Below are positions 45,091 to 54,290 of a stretch of DNA of 64,000 nucleotides, one piece after another. The stretch comes from Rubrobacter_D sp963840835. GTDB lineage: Bacteria; Actinomycetota; Rubrobacteria; Rubrobacterales; Rubrobacteraceae. The stretch is taken from NCBI GenBank assembly GCA_963840835.1, contig CAWJAM010000014.1, forward strand, positions 359,177 to 423,176. The letters run 5' to 3'. A program made the position numbers and the translations under genes. How positions within the stretch are numbered: position 1 is the first letter of the stretch; each line of letters opens with the position of its first letter. Below the pieces are notes generated by a model. That model did no database searches and was not told where the DNA came from. It worked only from the letters and a program-made list of their open reading frames with translations.

Positions 45091-46269
45091 CTAAGGTCTG
45101 GTCGTGAAGTGCCAAGTATGGTCCTGAGCCAACACATTGCCTGATTTGTCCCTTACACCGGAGGTGATCGTAGCCCCGTAGCGCCTGTCGTTTTCCAGAG
45201 CATTAGCCGGGATAAAGGTGGCCACCTTAGTGGGTTCGTCGTAAACGACACCGCTAAGAGGTAGAGGCTCAACTTGTTGGCCCGTGACCTGATCGAGAAG
45301 CTTGAAAGTGTTGGAGTTGATGGTGGCAGGGTCAATGTCTTTGGAGAAGGTAGCAGTAGGGTGAATATCGGGCGGGACATCGCCAGCCTTATCCTGTGGG
45401 TTAGTCGAATGTACTTGCGGGGGGGTCGTGTCCCCTCCTTTGGCGGCTGCTAATTCTTGTGCCCCCACTGTTGCGTCGGCACTTGCCTTGATGCCAAAGA
45501 AGGTGCCAACTAAACCAACGACTGCTCCAAAGAATGCGGACAAGAAACCGAGTGCTTGAGTCACATCCTCGAAGCGATCGATAAAGAGCAAGATAGCAAG
45601 GAGTCCGATGATAACTGCCACAATGCCCCAAGTCACAACATAGAAGTTCCCATAGTCTAGCCAGGATCGCTCGTCTTTGGGCATCGACCTTCTGCCTACG
45701 CCAGCCCGAATTACTAGGATAGCAAGAAGGGAGATAGCGACTAGTAGGAATAGTATGAACCCAACCTGTGCTACGCTCAACAGCGATGGTCTAGCTTCAG
45801 CCTCTAACCTTAGCTCGATCTCCTTCGTTTCAAACTGCGTTTGACCTATAGGTACGATCTCGGCTGTGCCCTCATAGATGCCAGGCTCCTCAACGAGAGT
45901 AATAATCGTGACCGGAAAGACCTTAGGTATGCCATCCCGAAGCGTCTTGTCGCCGGTGAATCTCACGCGTGTGCGCGGAATTTCCCCTCCATCCGCATCG
46001 ACTCTCTTCAATTCATGGATTGTGAAGCGGAAGCGCTCTACATCCCCGCCGGTTGCAGTCAACTGGAGATAATCGATGAAGGTCTCATTCTCACCCGCCA
46101 AGCCGTAGAAGTTCAACTTCTCGTCCTCAGGGTGGACGTCGACATTTAAGCCATCCTGAGCAAGTGTGGGCATCGGCACCATCATCAATAGCAGCGAAAG
46201 AATGAATACCCAACGTTTCACGTTTTTTCCATCGTATGACTCGCCCCACCTCATGCCTTGCTCACGCAA
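45091..46269 (-). CDS. membrane protein with C-terminal Ig-like (Big_5) domain
   Basis: Up to 392 residues. A signal peptide (WVFILSLLLMMVPMPTLAQ), a ~130-residue beta-rich extracytoplasmic domain, three transmembrane helices (~165-187, ~207-230, ~238-262), and a C-terminal SbsA/Big_5 Ig-like module (TPPQVHSTNPQDKAGDVPPD ... FTTRP). GTG 46221 would place the signal peptide at the N-terminus and may be the true start rather than 46269. Base composition is visibly less GC-rich than its neighbours, suggesting transfer. Confidence 0.75.
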   Translation of the reverse strand: MREQGMRWGESYDGKNVKRWVFILSLLLMMVPMPTLAQDGLNVDVHPEDEKLNFYGLAGENETFIDYLQLTATGGDVERFRFTIHELKRVDADGGEIPRTRVRFTGDKTLRDGIPKVFPVTIITLVEEPGIYEGTAEIVPIGQTQFETKEIELRLEAEARPSLLSVAQVGFILFLLVAISLLAILVIRAGVGRRSMPKDERSWLDYGNFYVVTWGIVAVIIGLLAILLFIDRFEDVTQALGFLSAFFGAVVGLVGTFFGIKASADATVGAQELAAAKGGDTTPPQVHSTNPQDKAGDVPPDIHPTATFSKDIDPATINSNTFKLLDQVTGQQVEPLPLSGVVYDEPTKVATFIPANALENDRRYGATITSGVRDKSGNVLAQDHTWHFTTRP

Positions 46270-46308
46270 GCTAGTCTGCTGTCAAGCTAGAGACCTATGA
46301 AAACATGA

Positions 46309-46329
46309 GCCGATGAATCGCCAATGAAT
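46309..46329 (-). promoter_or_regulatory. 11-bp direct-repeat box upstream of the Ig-like membrane protein
   Basis: Reverse strand ATTCATTGGCG-ATTCATCGGC, matching the box at 44978-44998 at 19 of 21 positions, 40-60 bp upstream of the possible start at 46269. Confidence 0.5.
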
Positions 46330-46478
46330 TTCAAGGATGTTCCTAAGAGGGTTGTGGAGGTCGCTACCTCCTTCGCAGACACGACAAGGGCTTCGGTTTC
46401 GGCCGAGTGCCGGAAGCGAGTAACGTCTCCACCCGCGGGGCGAAACGAAGTTATCCGCAAGAACGTTATGCAAGCCCC

Positions 46479-46516
46479 TTGACATCCGTTGCTCACTTCC
46501 GCTAGATTGTATCTAG
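46479..46516 (+). promoter_or_regulatory. promoter and palindrome of the decayed second GntR operon
   Basis: TTGACA at 46479-46484, 18-bp spacer, TAGATT at 46503-46508. CTAGAT-TGT-ATCTAG (46502-46516) is an inverted repeat over the -10, parallel in position to the palindrome of the first operon. Confidence 0.5.
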
Positions 46517-46550
46517 TACAACAACACAGTAGTAATAGAAAGGTGAGAAT

Positions 46551-46817
46551 GTGACGTCTTCCGGATTTCTGCTCCTCATCGGGCTCACCGCGGGCGGCAG
46601 GGCGTACGCTCCGATCTCCATCTTTCTCGGCGTCCAGCTCGTCATCGCCCTGGCCCTCCTCGAATGGATAGCAGGCTTCGGCCTCGTGGGTGGTTCAGCA
46701 GAGCTGGCTAGGGATTATGGGGCGCTTCCCGCCACCCTCTCGCTCCTCGCCGGGGCCTTCGCGATCCTGTCCCGAGCGATCGCCGAACGTCTCCGGGAGG
46801 GGGGTTCCTCCTCATGA
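46551..46817 (+). pseudogene. N-terminally deleted copy of the operon membrane protein
   Basis: 88 residues that align with the last third of the protein at 15676-16464 (LALLEW, GLVG, DYGALPA). The promoter and ribosome site (aaaggtgag) remain, but about 175 N-terminal residues are gone, leaving at most two helices. Confidence 0.7.
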
Positions 46818-47242
46818 GCGAGGAACAACAAGGGCCGCACATCCCGCTTAGGCTCTCCATGGACGATCCCAATCCAATCTACGAGCAGATCGAATCGCAG
46901 CTTAGGGAGTTCATCCTGGCTGGAGTGCTCCCCCCGGGAACGAAGCTTCCTTCCGTCAGAGCACTCTCGAGCTACCTGGGTTGCAGTGTACTCACTGCGA
47001 GGCGGGCCTACGAGGACCTGGAACGCGAGGGCTTCATCCTGACCAGGCAGGGCATGGGCTCCGTCGTGGCCGACATCTCCGAGGAGAAGATGGCGGCCCT
47101 CCGCCGCGAGCCCTTCGAGCGGGCAATAGGAGAAGCCGTCGGGGCAGCAAGACGCGCCGGCCTTCCCGAAGAGGAGCTGCGCGAAATCATCGAAATGACG
47201 CTGCAGTCAGAAGACACCAGCGTCGTGGGAGGCACCTCATGA
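46814..47242 (+). CDS. GntR-family transcriptional regulator, YtrA type (second copy)
   Basis: 142 residues, clearly paralogous to the regulator at 16461: shared LSMDDPxPxYxQIESQxRxFIL, ARRAYEDLEREGFIL and RQGMGSVVADISEEK. Intact winged helix. ATG 46814 overlaps the upstream stop (ATGA). With its transporter genes decayed it may now act on the first operon. Confidence 0.87.
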   Translation: MSEEQQGPHIPLRLSMDDPNPIYEQIESQLREFILAGVLPPGTKLPSVRALSSYLGCSVLTARRAYEDLEREGFILTRQGMGSVVADISEEKMAALRREPFERAIGEAVGAARRAGLPEEELREIIEMTLQSEDTSVVGGTS

Positions 47243-47400
47243 AAGGTAGACCGCTGCGGAGCCCCGTGATTGTCGCGTGCGTATAGATCCCAGGAAGAAA
47301 TTCGGCAAGCTCTCCAGAGGGTTGCAGCGTCGCCTCCTCTTAGCCCTGGCGCTGGCCACCAGCTCCTTCTCCTCGACGAGCCACCCGTAGAGCATCCGGA
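47239..47400 (+). pseudogene. remnant of the second operon's ABC ATPase
   Basis: ATG 47239 overlaps the GntR stop as in the intact operon but gives only 15 residues. Just beyond, IDPRKKFGKLSRGLQRRLLLALALAT (split here as signature region) and, in a shifted frame, LLLLDEPPV show the signature and Walker B of the ATPase; Walker A is gone. Confidence 0.75.
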
Positions 47401-48790
47401 TGAGCTCGGACCTGGAGCACGCGCCTGGTCTGGTCGGCATCCTTCTTCGCTCCTAGCTGGCGGAAGATCTCCAGCGCCGCGCAGAGCCGCTCCCGCGCTC
47501 TTGCAGGTTCTTTTTCGCGGAGGTGGAGCATACCGTACTCGCACGAGAGCCTCGCTTCCGCATACGGGTAAGGCATGGAGCGCGACAGGGACAGGGCTTC
47601 GTCAGCGTCGCCCTCACCTCTTCCCGGCGGCCTTGCAGGGCTAGGATCTTTGCTCTAACGCGCGACGCTTCCAGGCCGTCTACCCGATTATGCATCAGCT
47701 GGGCTCGGGTCTGGGCGAGATCCACGACCTTTTCGGCCTTTGCCGAGTCGCCCATATCCGCGTGCGCTTCCGCCAGGATCGAGAGCAACACGACTTCGTA
47801 GTGCCACCGCATCACCGAGACGCGCGGCTGTAGGCGGGCTATCGCCTCGGTCGGGCGGCCCTGGAGCACGTCCATCTCCGCCAGCCGGCACTCCGCGTAG
47901 GGCAATTGACCTTTGACGTCTGCTTCACGCGCCAGGGCGACGGCTTCCGAGAAGCACCGGGATGCGTCCTCCCACGCGCCCCGTGCTTTATACAGCATGC
48001 CCAGGTAGGTATGCGGCTGGCTGGAGAAGAAGGATAGCTGCGTGCTGCGCTCTAGCTTTACGGCGAGCTCCAGGTATCTTTGGGCCTCTTGCCAATCACC
48101 GAGGTAGAAGTGCAGCAAGCCGAGGTTGGCGGTGTGCATGGAGAGCAGATCCGTGTCGCCCGTCTTCTTTGCGATGGCCGCCCCCCGCTCGGCGTGCTCG
48201 CGGCTGCGGTCGAACTCCCCGCGCACCATGTACACCAGGTGGAGGAGCAACAACGCCGTGCCAAGAGCATCGAGGGCGCCGGAATCCTCCGCCAGCACGA
48301 CGGCTTCCTCCAGGGTCTTCACCCCTTCGTCGGGAGCGTCCAACCACAGAAGCGCGGTGCCCCGGACCATCTCCGCGTCGGCGAGCAGGCCGATGGCTTC
48401 TACCTCGCGAGAGAGGCTCGCGGACCGCTTCGCCGCGTCCAGGCTTTCGGCGAACCGGCGGCGGGCGATGTAAAGCCGCGCGAGCGCGCAGTAAAGTGCG
48501 GCCATTGCGCGCCGCGCGCCCTCCGACGCGTCTGGTTTGTCGAGCGAAGATAAATAGGCCGAGAGCCGCGCGGCGCCTTCGTCATTCGTCCCCTGGCGGA
48601 AGTGCGCGTGCGCGATCCTCGCCTCCACCCGGCTCGCGCCTTCCGGATTCTTCCGCGCGCGGTGGATGTCCGACGCCCTTTCGAGGGCGAAGAACGCCTC
48701 GTCGTAGCGGACGGTGGTCGTGAGCAACCCTCCCAGCCGCTCCAGTGCTTCCGCGCCGACGGATCATCGCCTAACTCATCCGCGAGATCC
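47340..48790 (-). pseudogene. TPR-repeat protein, N-terminally truncated and frameshifted
   Basis: The main frame (48727 to ~47590) has about eight TPR-like helical pairs (DEAFFALERASDIHRARKN, ALDALGTALLLLHLVYMVRGEFD, EAQRYLELAVKLERS). It continues in another frame as PYPYAEARLSCEYGMLHLREKEPARARERL to about 47400. Upstream of 48727 a third frame holds DLADELGDDPSA. This is the C-terminal TPR half of a LuxR/AfsR- or cyclase-ATPase-type regulator that has lost its N-terminal ATPase. Confidence 0.7.
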
Positions 48791-48913
48791 AAGCGCCACC
48801 CGGTATTGCCGCTCGGCTTCTCCGGGCGCGAACCCCGCCTCGGGCCCCGAAGGAGGGGGAAGAAGGCCGGGAGGCGGAATGGTATTGTTGGATAGGTTAG
48901 AAGGGACCTGATC

Positions 48914-49358
48914 ATGGATGCCGCTCTGCTCGTAGCGCGTTTGCTGCTAGCCCTCGTCTTCGCCGTTGCCGGGGTCGCCAAGCTCCTCGACCGCACGGGA
49001 TCTCGGCAGGCCATCATCGACTTCGGCCTGCCCCGCGTGCTTGCGTCCCCACTCGGCATCTTGCTGCCGCTGTGCGAGTTGGCGGTAGCCGCTGCCCTGA
49101 TAGCCCCACCAACGGCTTGGTGGGGCGCCATCGGAGCGCTGGTGCTCTTGCTCGTGTTCGTCGTGGGCATAGGTGCCAACCTGGCCCGGGGACACAAGCC
49201 CGACTGCCGCTGCCTCGGACAGCTCCATTCCGCCCCCGCGGGCCCGAAGACCCTCGCCCGCAACGCGGCCCTCGCCGCTGTGGCGGCCCTGGTCGTGTGG
49301 CGAGGATGGCAAGGCAACGTGGGCCCGAGCGCGATAAGCTGGGTCGGGCGCTTGAGCG
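48914..49358 (+). CDS. MauE/DoxX-like membrane protein, N-terminal half of a MauE-thioredoxin fusion
   Basis: About 148 residues with four hydrophobic helices (LLVARLLLALVFAVAGVAKLLD, PLGILLPLCELAVAAALIA, ALVLLLVFVVGIGANLARG) and a CRC pair in KPDCRCLGQLH, typical of MauE-type redox-associated membrane proteins. The frame then runs non-homologously to 49726. The downstream redoxin begins in another frame exactly where the next helix is expected, so a one-base shift near 49350 probably splits a single fusion gene. Confidence 0.75.
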
Positions 49359-50513
49359 TTGCAGCTGGCGGTTCTCGTCGGTGGGCTGGTGGTGCTCGGC
49401 CTGCTCGCCGGGCAGTGGTGGTTCCTCGTGCACGTGCTCAGGCAGAACGGACGCCTCCTGGTGCGGGTGGAGGCGCTCGAAGCGGGGCTTGGTACGAATG
49501 GTGCCGCGGTGTCCTCCGGAAACGTTACTCAGCAGGCGTCGGGCCTCCCCGTGGGCTCCGAGGCTCCTCGGTTCTCTTTGAAGGGGCTCCACGGAGAGAC
49601 CCTCACCCTGGAGTCTTTGCGCTCATCGGGCAATCCAGTGATGCTGCTCTTCACCGACCCTGGCTGCGGCCCCTGCACGGCGATGTTGCCGGAGATAGGC
49701 CGCTGGCAACAAGAGTACCCAGATAGGCTGGCCATCTCGCTCATAAGCCGCGGTGAGGTCGAAGAGACCCGCGCGAAGGCACAAGAGCACGGGCTCACAA
49801 ACGTCCTCTTGCAAGAAGATTGGGAGGTCTCTCAAGCCTACCGGGTCGCTGGCACCCCAAGCGCGGTGCTCCTCACGCCCGAGGGCACCATAGCCACTCC
49901 CGTGGTCGACGGTGCGCAGTCCATAAGGACCCTGGTGGCCCAGGCCACGGACGGACGCACCGAGCTTGCTATCCACCAGCCAACAGCCCAGGTAGAGCCC
50001 TGCCCTAACTGCGGCAAGGCCAACGCCGCAGCACCCGCCCTCCCTGCGGTCAAAGAGATAGGAGAGCCAGCTCCCGAGTTGAGGCTTGAGAACCTAGAAG
50101 GCGACACCGTAAGCTTGAAAGATTTCTGGGGCAAGGAGACCCTGGTGCTCTTCTGGAATCCGGGGTGCGGCTTCTGCCAGCAGATGCTCCCCGACATAAG
50201 GGAGTGGGAGAAGGACATGCAAGAAGATGCTCCCGGGCTCTTGTTCGTCTCGGCTGGTACCAAAGAGGAAAACGAAGTCATGGGGCTCGACTCCCCAGTA
50301 GTAGTGGACCGGCACTTTGCCGTTGGGCGAGCCTTCGGGGCTTCGGGCACGCCTTCGGCGGTACTGGTCGACAGCGAGGGCAAGGTGGCCTCCGAGCTGG
50401 CAGTAGGCGCTCCGGCGGTCTGGGAGCTGGCTAGGGTAAGACAAACCGGGTCTAGGAAGGCCGCCACAGAAGCTGGTTTCCGAGCGTTTATACACCGAGT
50501 GCGTGGAAGGTAA
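49359..50513 (+). CDS. tandem thioredoxin-like (TlpA/redoxin) protein, probably the C-terminal part of the MauE fusion
   Basis: 384 residues from TTG 49359. An N-terminal helix (LAVLVGGLVVLGLLAGQWWFL) is followed by two thioredoxin folds: the first with FTDPGCGPCTAMLPEI (CGPC), the second with FWNPGCGFCQQMLPDI (CGFC). Both have cis-Pro regions (AGTPSAV, SGTPSAV). The domains would face outward and reduce or oxidise exported thiols, fed by the MauE part. No ribosome site precedes the TTG, which supports a frameshifted fusion rather than a separate gene. Confidence 0.8.
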   Translation: MQLAVLVGGLVVLGLLAGQWWFLVHVLRQNGRLLVRVEALEAGLGTNGAAVSSGNVTQQASGLPVGSEAPRFSLKGLHGETLTLESLRSSGNPVMLLFTDPGCGPCTAMLPEIGRWQQEYPDRLAISLISRGEVEETRAKAQEHGLTNVLLQEDWEVSQAYRVAGTPSAVLLTPEGTIATPVVDGAQSIRTLVAQATDGRTELAIHQPTAQVEPCPNCGKANAAAPALPAVKEIGEPAPELRLENLEGDTVSLKDFWGKETLVLFWNPGCGFCQQMLPDIREWEKDMQEDAPGLLFVSAGTKEENEVMGLDSPVVVDRHFAVGRAFGASGTPSAVLVDSEGKVASELAVGAPAVWELARVRQTGSRKAATEAGFRAFIHRVRGR

Positions 50514-50639
50514 ACCCTCGGAGAATCGTTGCTCTACTCATCCGTGATTCATCGTCATCTGGCAGCGTTGCCACAACGCAAGCAGCGAGAATAGAACGAA
50601 AGCGATGACGAAGAATGGATACTGGCGGCGGCAGCGGTC

Positions 50640-50770
50640 CTCGCGGCCTTCGCGTACCAAGATCACCGATGGACTCACCAGCCCGTACTCCACAAGCTGG
50701 CAGATCCATTCAGCGTCCTTGACGTCGGTCTTCCTGCCGGGGAGTTCTTGAGGTGCCGGGGCTCGAGCCC
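50640..50770 (-). mobile_element. IS110-family transposase remnant
   Basis: A reverse-strand frame reads GRKTDVKDAEWICQLVEYGL, the DEDD-domain Asp-containing motif of IS110 transposases; the preceding RHLKNSP sits in another frame. About 40 residues of ~400 remain. Confidence 0.75.
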
Positions 50771-50881
50771 TGGCCACGTGCCTCGGCGTTGCTCGCGCAG
50801 GTTTGCGATTGGGCGCGACCCTCCATTTGGGAAGTCCCCGTTCGTCGTACCATTGCAGGGTCCCCGAGAGAGGAGGAAGGC

Positions 50882-51240
50882 GTGCGGTACATGCTGATGG
50901 TCTACATGGACCAGGAGGAGTTCGTGGCGATGGACCCCGGGGAGGGCGCGGGCACGGAGCCATGTCCTGGGACCGGGAGATGGAGGCCCGGGGCGTGCGC
51001 CGGTCGGGCAGCTTGCTGCGGCCCGCCGCGACGCCACCACTGTGCGGGTGAGCGGTGAGAGAGGTGCTGCTCACCGACGGCCGTTCGCCGAGGCCAAGGA
51101 GCAGATCGCCGGCTACGAGGTCGTCGAGTGCGAGGACCTTGACGAGGCCATAGAGGTGGCCTCCAAGCACCCCGCGACGAGGTTCGGGGCCATAGAGGTG
51201 AGGCCGTTCTGGGAGTGCGAGCTCGGACGTGGAGGCGGCG
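50882..51240 (+). pseudogene. YCII/DGPF-domain protein, multiply frameshifted
   Basis: aggagg and GTG 50882 begin RYMLMVYMDQEEFVAMDPGE. The sequence continues in a second frame (MSWDREMEARGV, LLRPAAT) and a third (PFAEAKEQIAGYEVVECEDLDEAIEVASKHP in pieces, ending IEVRPFWE). At least two indels in 350 bp, one of them exactly at the DGPF motif. DGPF proteins are the usual partner of ECF42 sigma factors, and a broken one follows. Confidence 0.75.
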
Positions 51241-52479
51241 GTCGCCGCCGCGTTCCGCAGGGAGTGGGGCCGCGTCGTGGCGACCTCATCCAGCACGACG
51301 GGCGACTGGGACCTCGCCGAGGAGTGCGCGCAGGAGGCCTTCGCGCGGGCGCTCGAGACGATGGCCGCGCGACGGCGTCCCGCGCCGCCCGGGGCCTGGC
51401 TGACCACGGTGGCGCGAAACCGCGCCCGCGACCGGCTCCGGCGCGCCGCCGTCGGGGCCGCCAAGCACCAGGAGGCGGCGATGCTCCCACGCGCGGACGA
51501 GCCCGCCGGCCGGCGCGAGCGACGAGAGCAGCGTCCGGGACGACAGGTTGCGCCTGATCTTCACCTGCTGCCACCCGGCCTTGCGGTTGGAGGCCCGGGT
51601 CGCCCTCACGCTGAGGACCCTCGCCGGCCTCACCACCGCCGAGATCGCCCGCGCGTTCCTGGTCCCGGAGCCGACCATGGCCAAGCGACTGGTGCGGGCC
51701 AAGGCGCAAGATCCGCAACGCACGAATCCCCTACCGCGTGCCCCCAGACCACCTGCTGCCGGAGCGCACGGGAGGCGGTGCTCGCGGTGCTGTACTTGCT
51801 TTTCAACGAGGGCTACTCGGCCACCGCCGGTGCAGAGCTGGTACGCGCAGGGCCTGAGCGCCGAGGCCGATCCGCCTCTCGCGGCCGCTCGCCGGCCTGA
51901 TGCCCGACGAGCCGGAGGCGCTCGGGGCTGCTGGCGCTCATGCTGCTCCACGACGCCCGGCGCGCCGGCCCGCGTCGACGCGGCCGGCGACCTGGTGCCC
52001 CTGGAGGAGCAGGACCGCAGCCTCTGGGACGGCGGAAGCCATGGCCGAGGGGGTCCGCCTCCTGGACGGCGGCCTTCGCGGCGCGGCCGGCCAGGCCCCT
52101 ACCAACTCCAAGCGGCGATCGCCGCCTGCCACGCTACTGCCGCCTCGTCGGCCGAGCACCGACTGGGCCGCAGATCGCTGCCCTCTACGGGGAGCTCGCC
52201 CGGCTGGTGCCCTCCCCGGTGGTGGGGCTGAACCGGGCGGTGGCCGTGGCGATGGCCGAGGGTCCGGCCGCGGGCCTAGAGTTGCTCGAGTTGCTCGAGG
52301 CGTCCGGCGATCTGGAAGGCTACCATCTGCTTCCCGCCACCCGCGCCGACCTGCTCCGCCGCCTCGGCCGCCGCGCGGAGGCCGCCGACGCGTACCGCGA
52401 GGCGCTCGGGCTGGCCGCCACCGACGCCGAACGCCGCTTCCTGGCCCGGCGTCTGGCCGAGACCTCGGGTCGGGGATGA
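51229..52479 (+). pseudogene. ECF42-type sigma factor, shattered by frameshifts
   Basis: Successive frames supply region 2 (GDWDLAEECAQEAFARALE), CCHPALRLEARVALTLRTLAGL and TTAEIARAFLVPEPTMAKRLVRAK (region 4), AVLAVLYLLFNEGYSATAG, and a C-terminal TPR-like tail (LNRAVAVAMAEGPAAGLELL, YHLLPATRADLLRRLGR). All blocks of the ~415-residue ECF42 family are present in order but in three frames with several switches. GTG 51229 is the probable start. Confidence 0.75.
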
Positions 52480-52816
52480 GCTTCCCACCCAAGGGAGGTC
52501 ATCGTCCCACGCCGATCGCACCCGCGGCGAACGCCCGATCGTGCCGGTCGACCGACGACCGTCGGCGCCCGAGGACGCGCTTGTCCCGAACTCGAGAAGA
52601 TCCTCGGCCCGGGTGTCGATCCGCGGTCGGTCCGTTCGTCGTCTGAGTAGACGCCTCACGAGGGGCGCCCGAACGCACGAAGGAGGACGCAGGTGCTGCT
52701 CGAGGACACGAACCCCCGGATCGAGATCCTGCCTCTGCTGGAAGGGACGGAGGCCGCGACGAAAACGAGAGGATGAGAATGCCGCTGGCCGTCGAAGCAT
52801 CGATAGGAGGTTGACC

Positions 52817-53203
52817 GTGGGCATCACGAGGCTCTACTCTGCAGATATGTACGTGCACGACCTGGATGGGGCCGTCGACTTCTACGTCGGCAAGCTCGGC
52901 TTCGAGAAGCGCGCCGACGAGCCCGTGGACGAGGAGGGGCACCGCTGGGTCGAGGTCGCGCCGGAGGGCTCGGAGACCGCGATCATCCTGGCGCACGGCT
53001 TCGGCTCCTGGGGCCCGGAGAAGGTCGGCGGCTGGAGCCGCAAGATCTTCGCCGTCGAGGACATGGCGGGCACCGTAGAGGCCCTCAAGGCAAAGGGGGT
53101 GGAGTTCGAGCAGGAGCCCGAAGAGTCCCCCTACGGCGCCTACGCGCAGGTCAGGGACCCGGACGGCAACGTCTTCGGGCTGCTCGAGGAAGCGCGCGGG
53201 TGA
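52817..53203 (+). CDS. VOC-family (glyoxalase/bleomycin resistance-like) protein
   Basis: 128 residues, two beta-alpha-beta-beta-beta units: LYSADMYVHDLDGAVDFYVGKLGF and KIFAVEDMAGTVEALKAKGVEFE, ending VRDPDGNVFGLLE. Binds a divalent metal or small ligand; substrate unknown. GTG 52817 has aggagg 6 nt upstream. It is the only intact gene in the 47.3-55.3 kb decayed stretch apart from the redoxin. Confidence 0.85.
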   Translation: MGITRLYSADMYVHDLDGAVDFYVGKLGFEKRADEPVDEEGHRWVEVAPEGSETAIILAHGFGSWGPEKVGGWSRKIFAVEDMAGTVEALKAKGVEFEQEPEESPYGAYAQVRDPDGNVFGLLEEARG

Positions 53204-53259
53204 GCGCGCCGGGTCCGTGGCCGAGCCGCCGCCGTGCCGGGAATGCCCGGGGGCGGGTC

Positions 53260-53825
53260 GTGACGGACGCCACTCCCGATTGGGAAGGGCTGCGGGACTC
53301 GGTGGCTGGCGCGGTCGTCCTCCCCGGCTCGCCCGCCTACGAATCAACGCGAAAGTCGGCCATCGCGAACTTTCGCGGCATAAAGCCGCGGGCCGTGGTG
53401 CTCTGCGAGACGGCCGAGGACGTCTCCGAAACCATCCTGTTCGCGCGCCGGTGCGGGCTCCGTACGGTGCCCGCGGCGGGGGCCATTGCTTCGCCGGGCG
53501 CTCCTCGACCGAGGGTATCGTGGTCGACGTCTCCCCGATTCGCTCGATCTCGGTCTCGGGAGGGGTGGCGACGATAGGCGCCGGGTCCATGCTCGGCACA
53601 GAGTCCGACACCCGGGAGCTGCTCGACGAGGTGGTCGCCCGGGTGGGGACGGACCCGGCGTCGGCGTCCCTGCGGCCCGCGTCATACCGGGATACCAAGC
53701 GGTACCTGGCCGTGCTCGGCGACGCGATGGCCGGCGAGGACGACCGGATCGGGGAGCGCTACGGGATCACTTGGCACGACGAGCGCATCCCCGAGGCCAG
53801 GGCTCGCTTCGGCATCGATCCTTAG
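53260..53825 (+). pseudogene. FAD-linked oxidoreductase remnant (frameshift and internal deletion)
   Basis: First frame: WEGLRDSVAGAVVLPGSPAYE, AVVLCETAEDVSETILFARR, the start of a PCMH-type FAD-binding domain. Second frame: GGHCFAGRSSTEGIVVDVSPI (the flavin-linking GGHC), ISVSGGVATIGAGSMLG. Then it jumps to SDTRELLDEVVARVGTDPAS, resembling the C-terminal part. Several hundred residues are missing. Confidence 0.7.
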
Positions 53826-54290
53826 TTGCGCCGGCTTGCTGACCGAGGCCTTCGTCCTATCGGGCTCAGAAACGTTCTCCCGGCTCTATTGGCCAGAGTG
53901 CCCAGATGGTCGATCGGATCGACGAGAAGCTCATCAGAGAACGTGCGGCTGCTTTCGCTGGACAGGTCAGAAGACCTCCGAGTTATCCTGCCAGGCGATT
54001 GCCAGCGGTTGAAGGATCTCGAAGAAAGCGTAGAAATGCGGCTTCAGGGATCTTGTTGCTTTCGTAGGATCTGTCATGAGACCAATCGCAGCTCTACTGA
54101 ATGGCTACCCATGAGTCGTTTCAAGCGTCCGGATCCAGGGAGAGCCGGTCACCCCGAATGGCGGCCTGCGAGACAGTTTCGAAAAAGATAAGTGGTCGAC
54201 TGCTCTCGTCATTCACCATGGCGAAAACTTCCATGAGGGCCTCTTCGACCGGCTACGCTGGGTTGAATTCAGTAACGATCCCGGGGTTCG
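53826..54290. other. region without a recognisable gene
   Basis: Only frames lacking family resemblance or a ribosome site are present. Confidence 0.4.

Noticed and set aside
53826..54191. 121-residue forward ORF after the FAD oxidase remnant
   Set aside because: No ribosome site, no domain, mixed composition; treated as non-coding decay.
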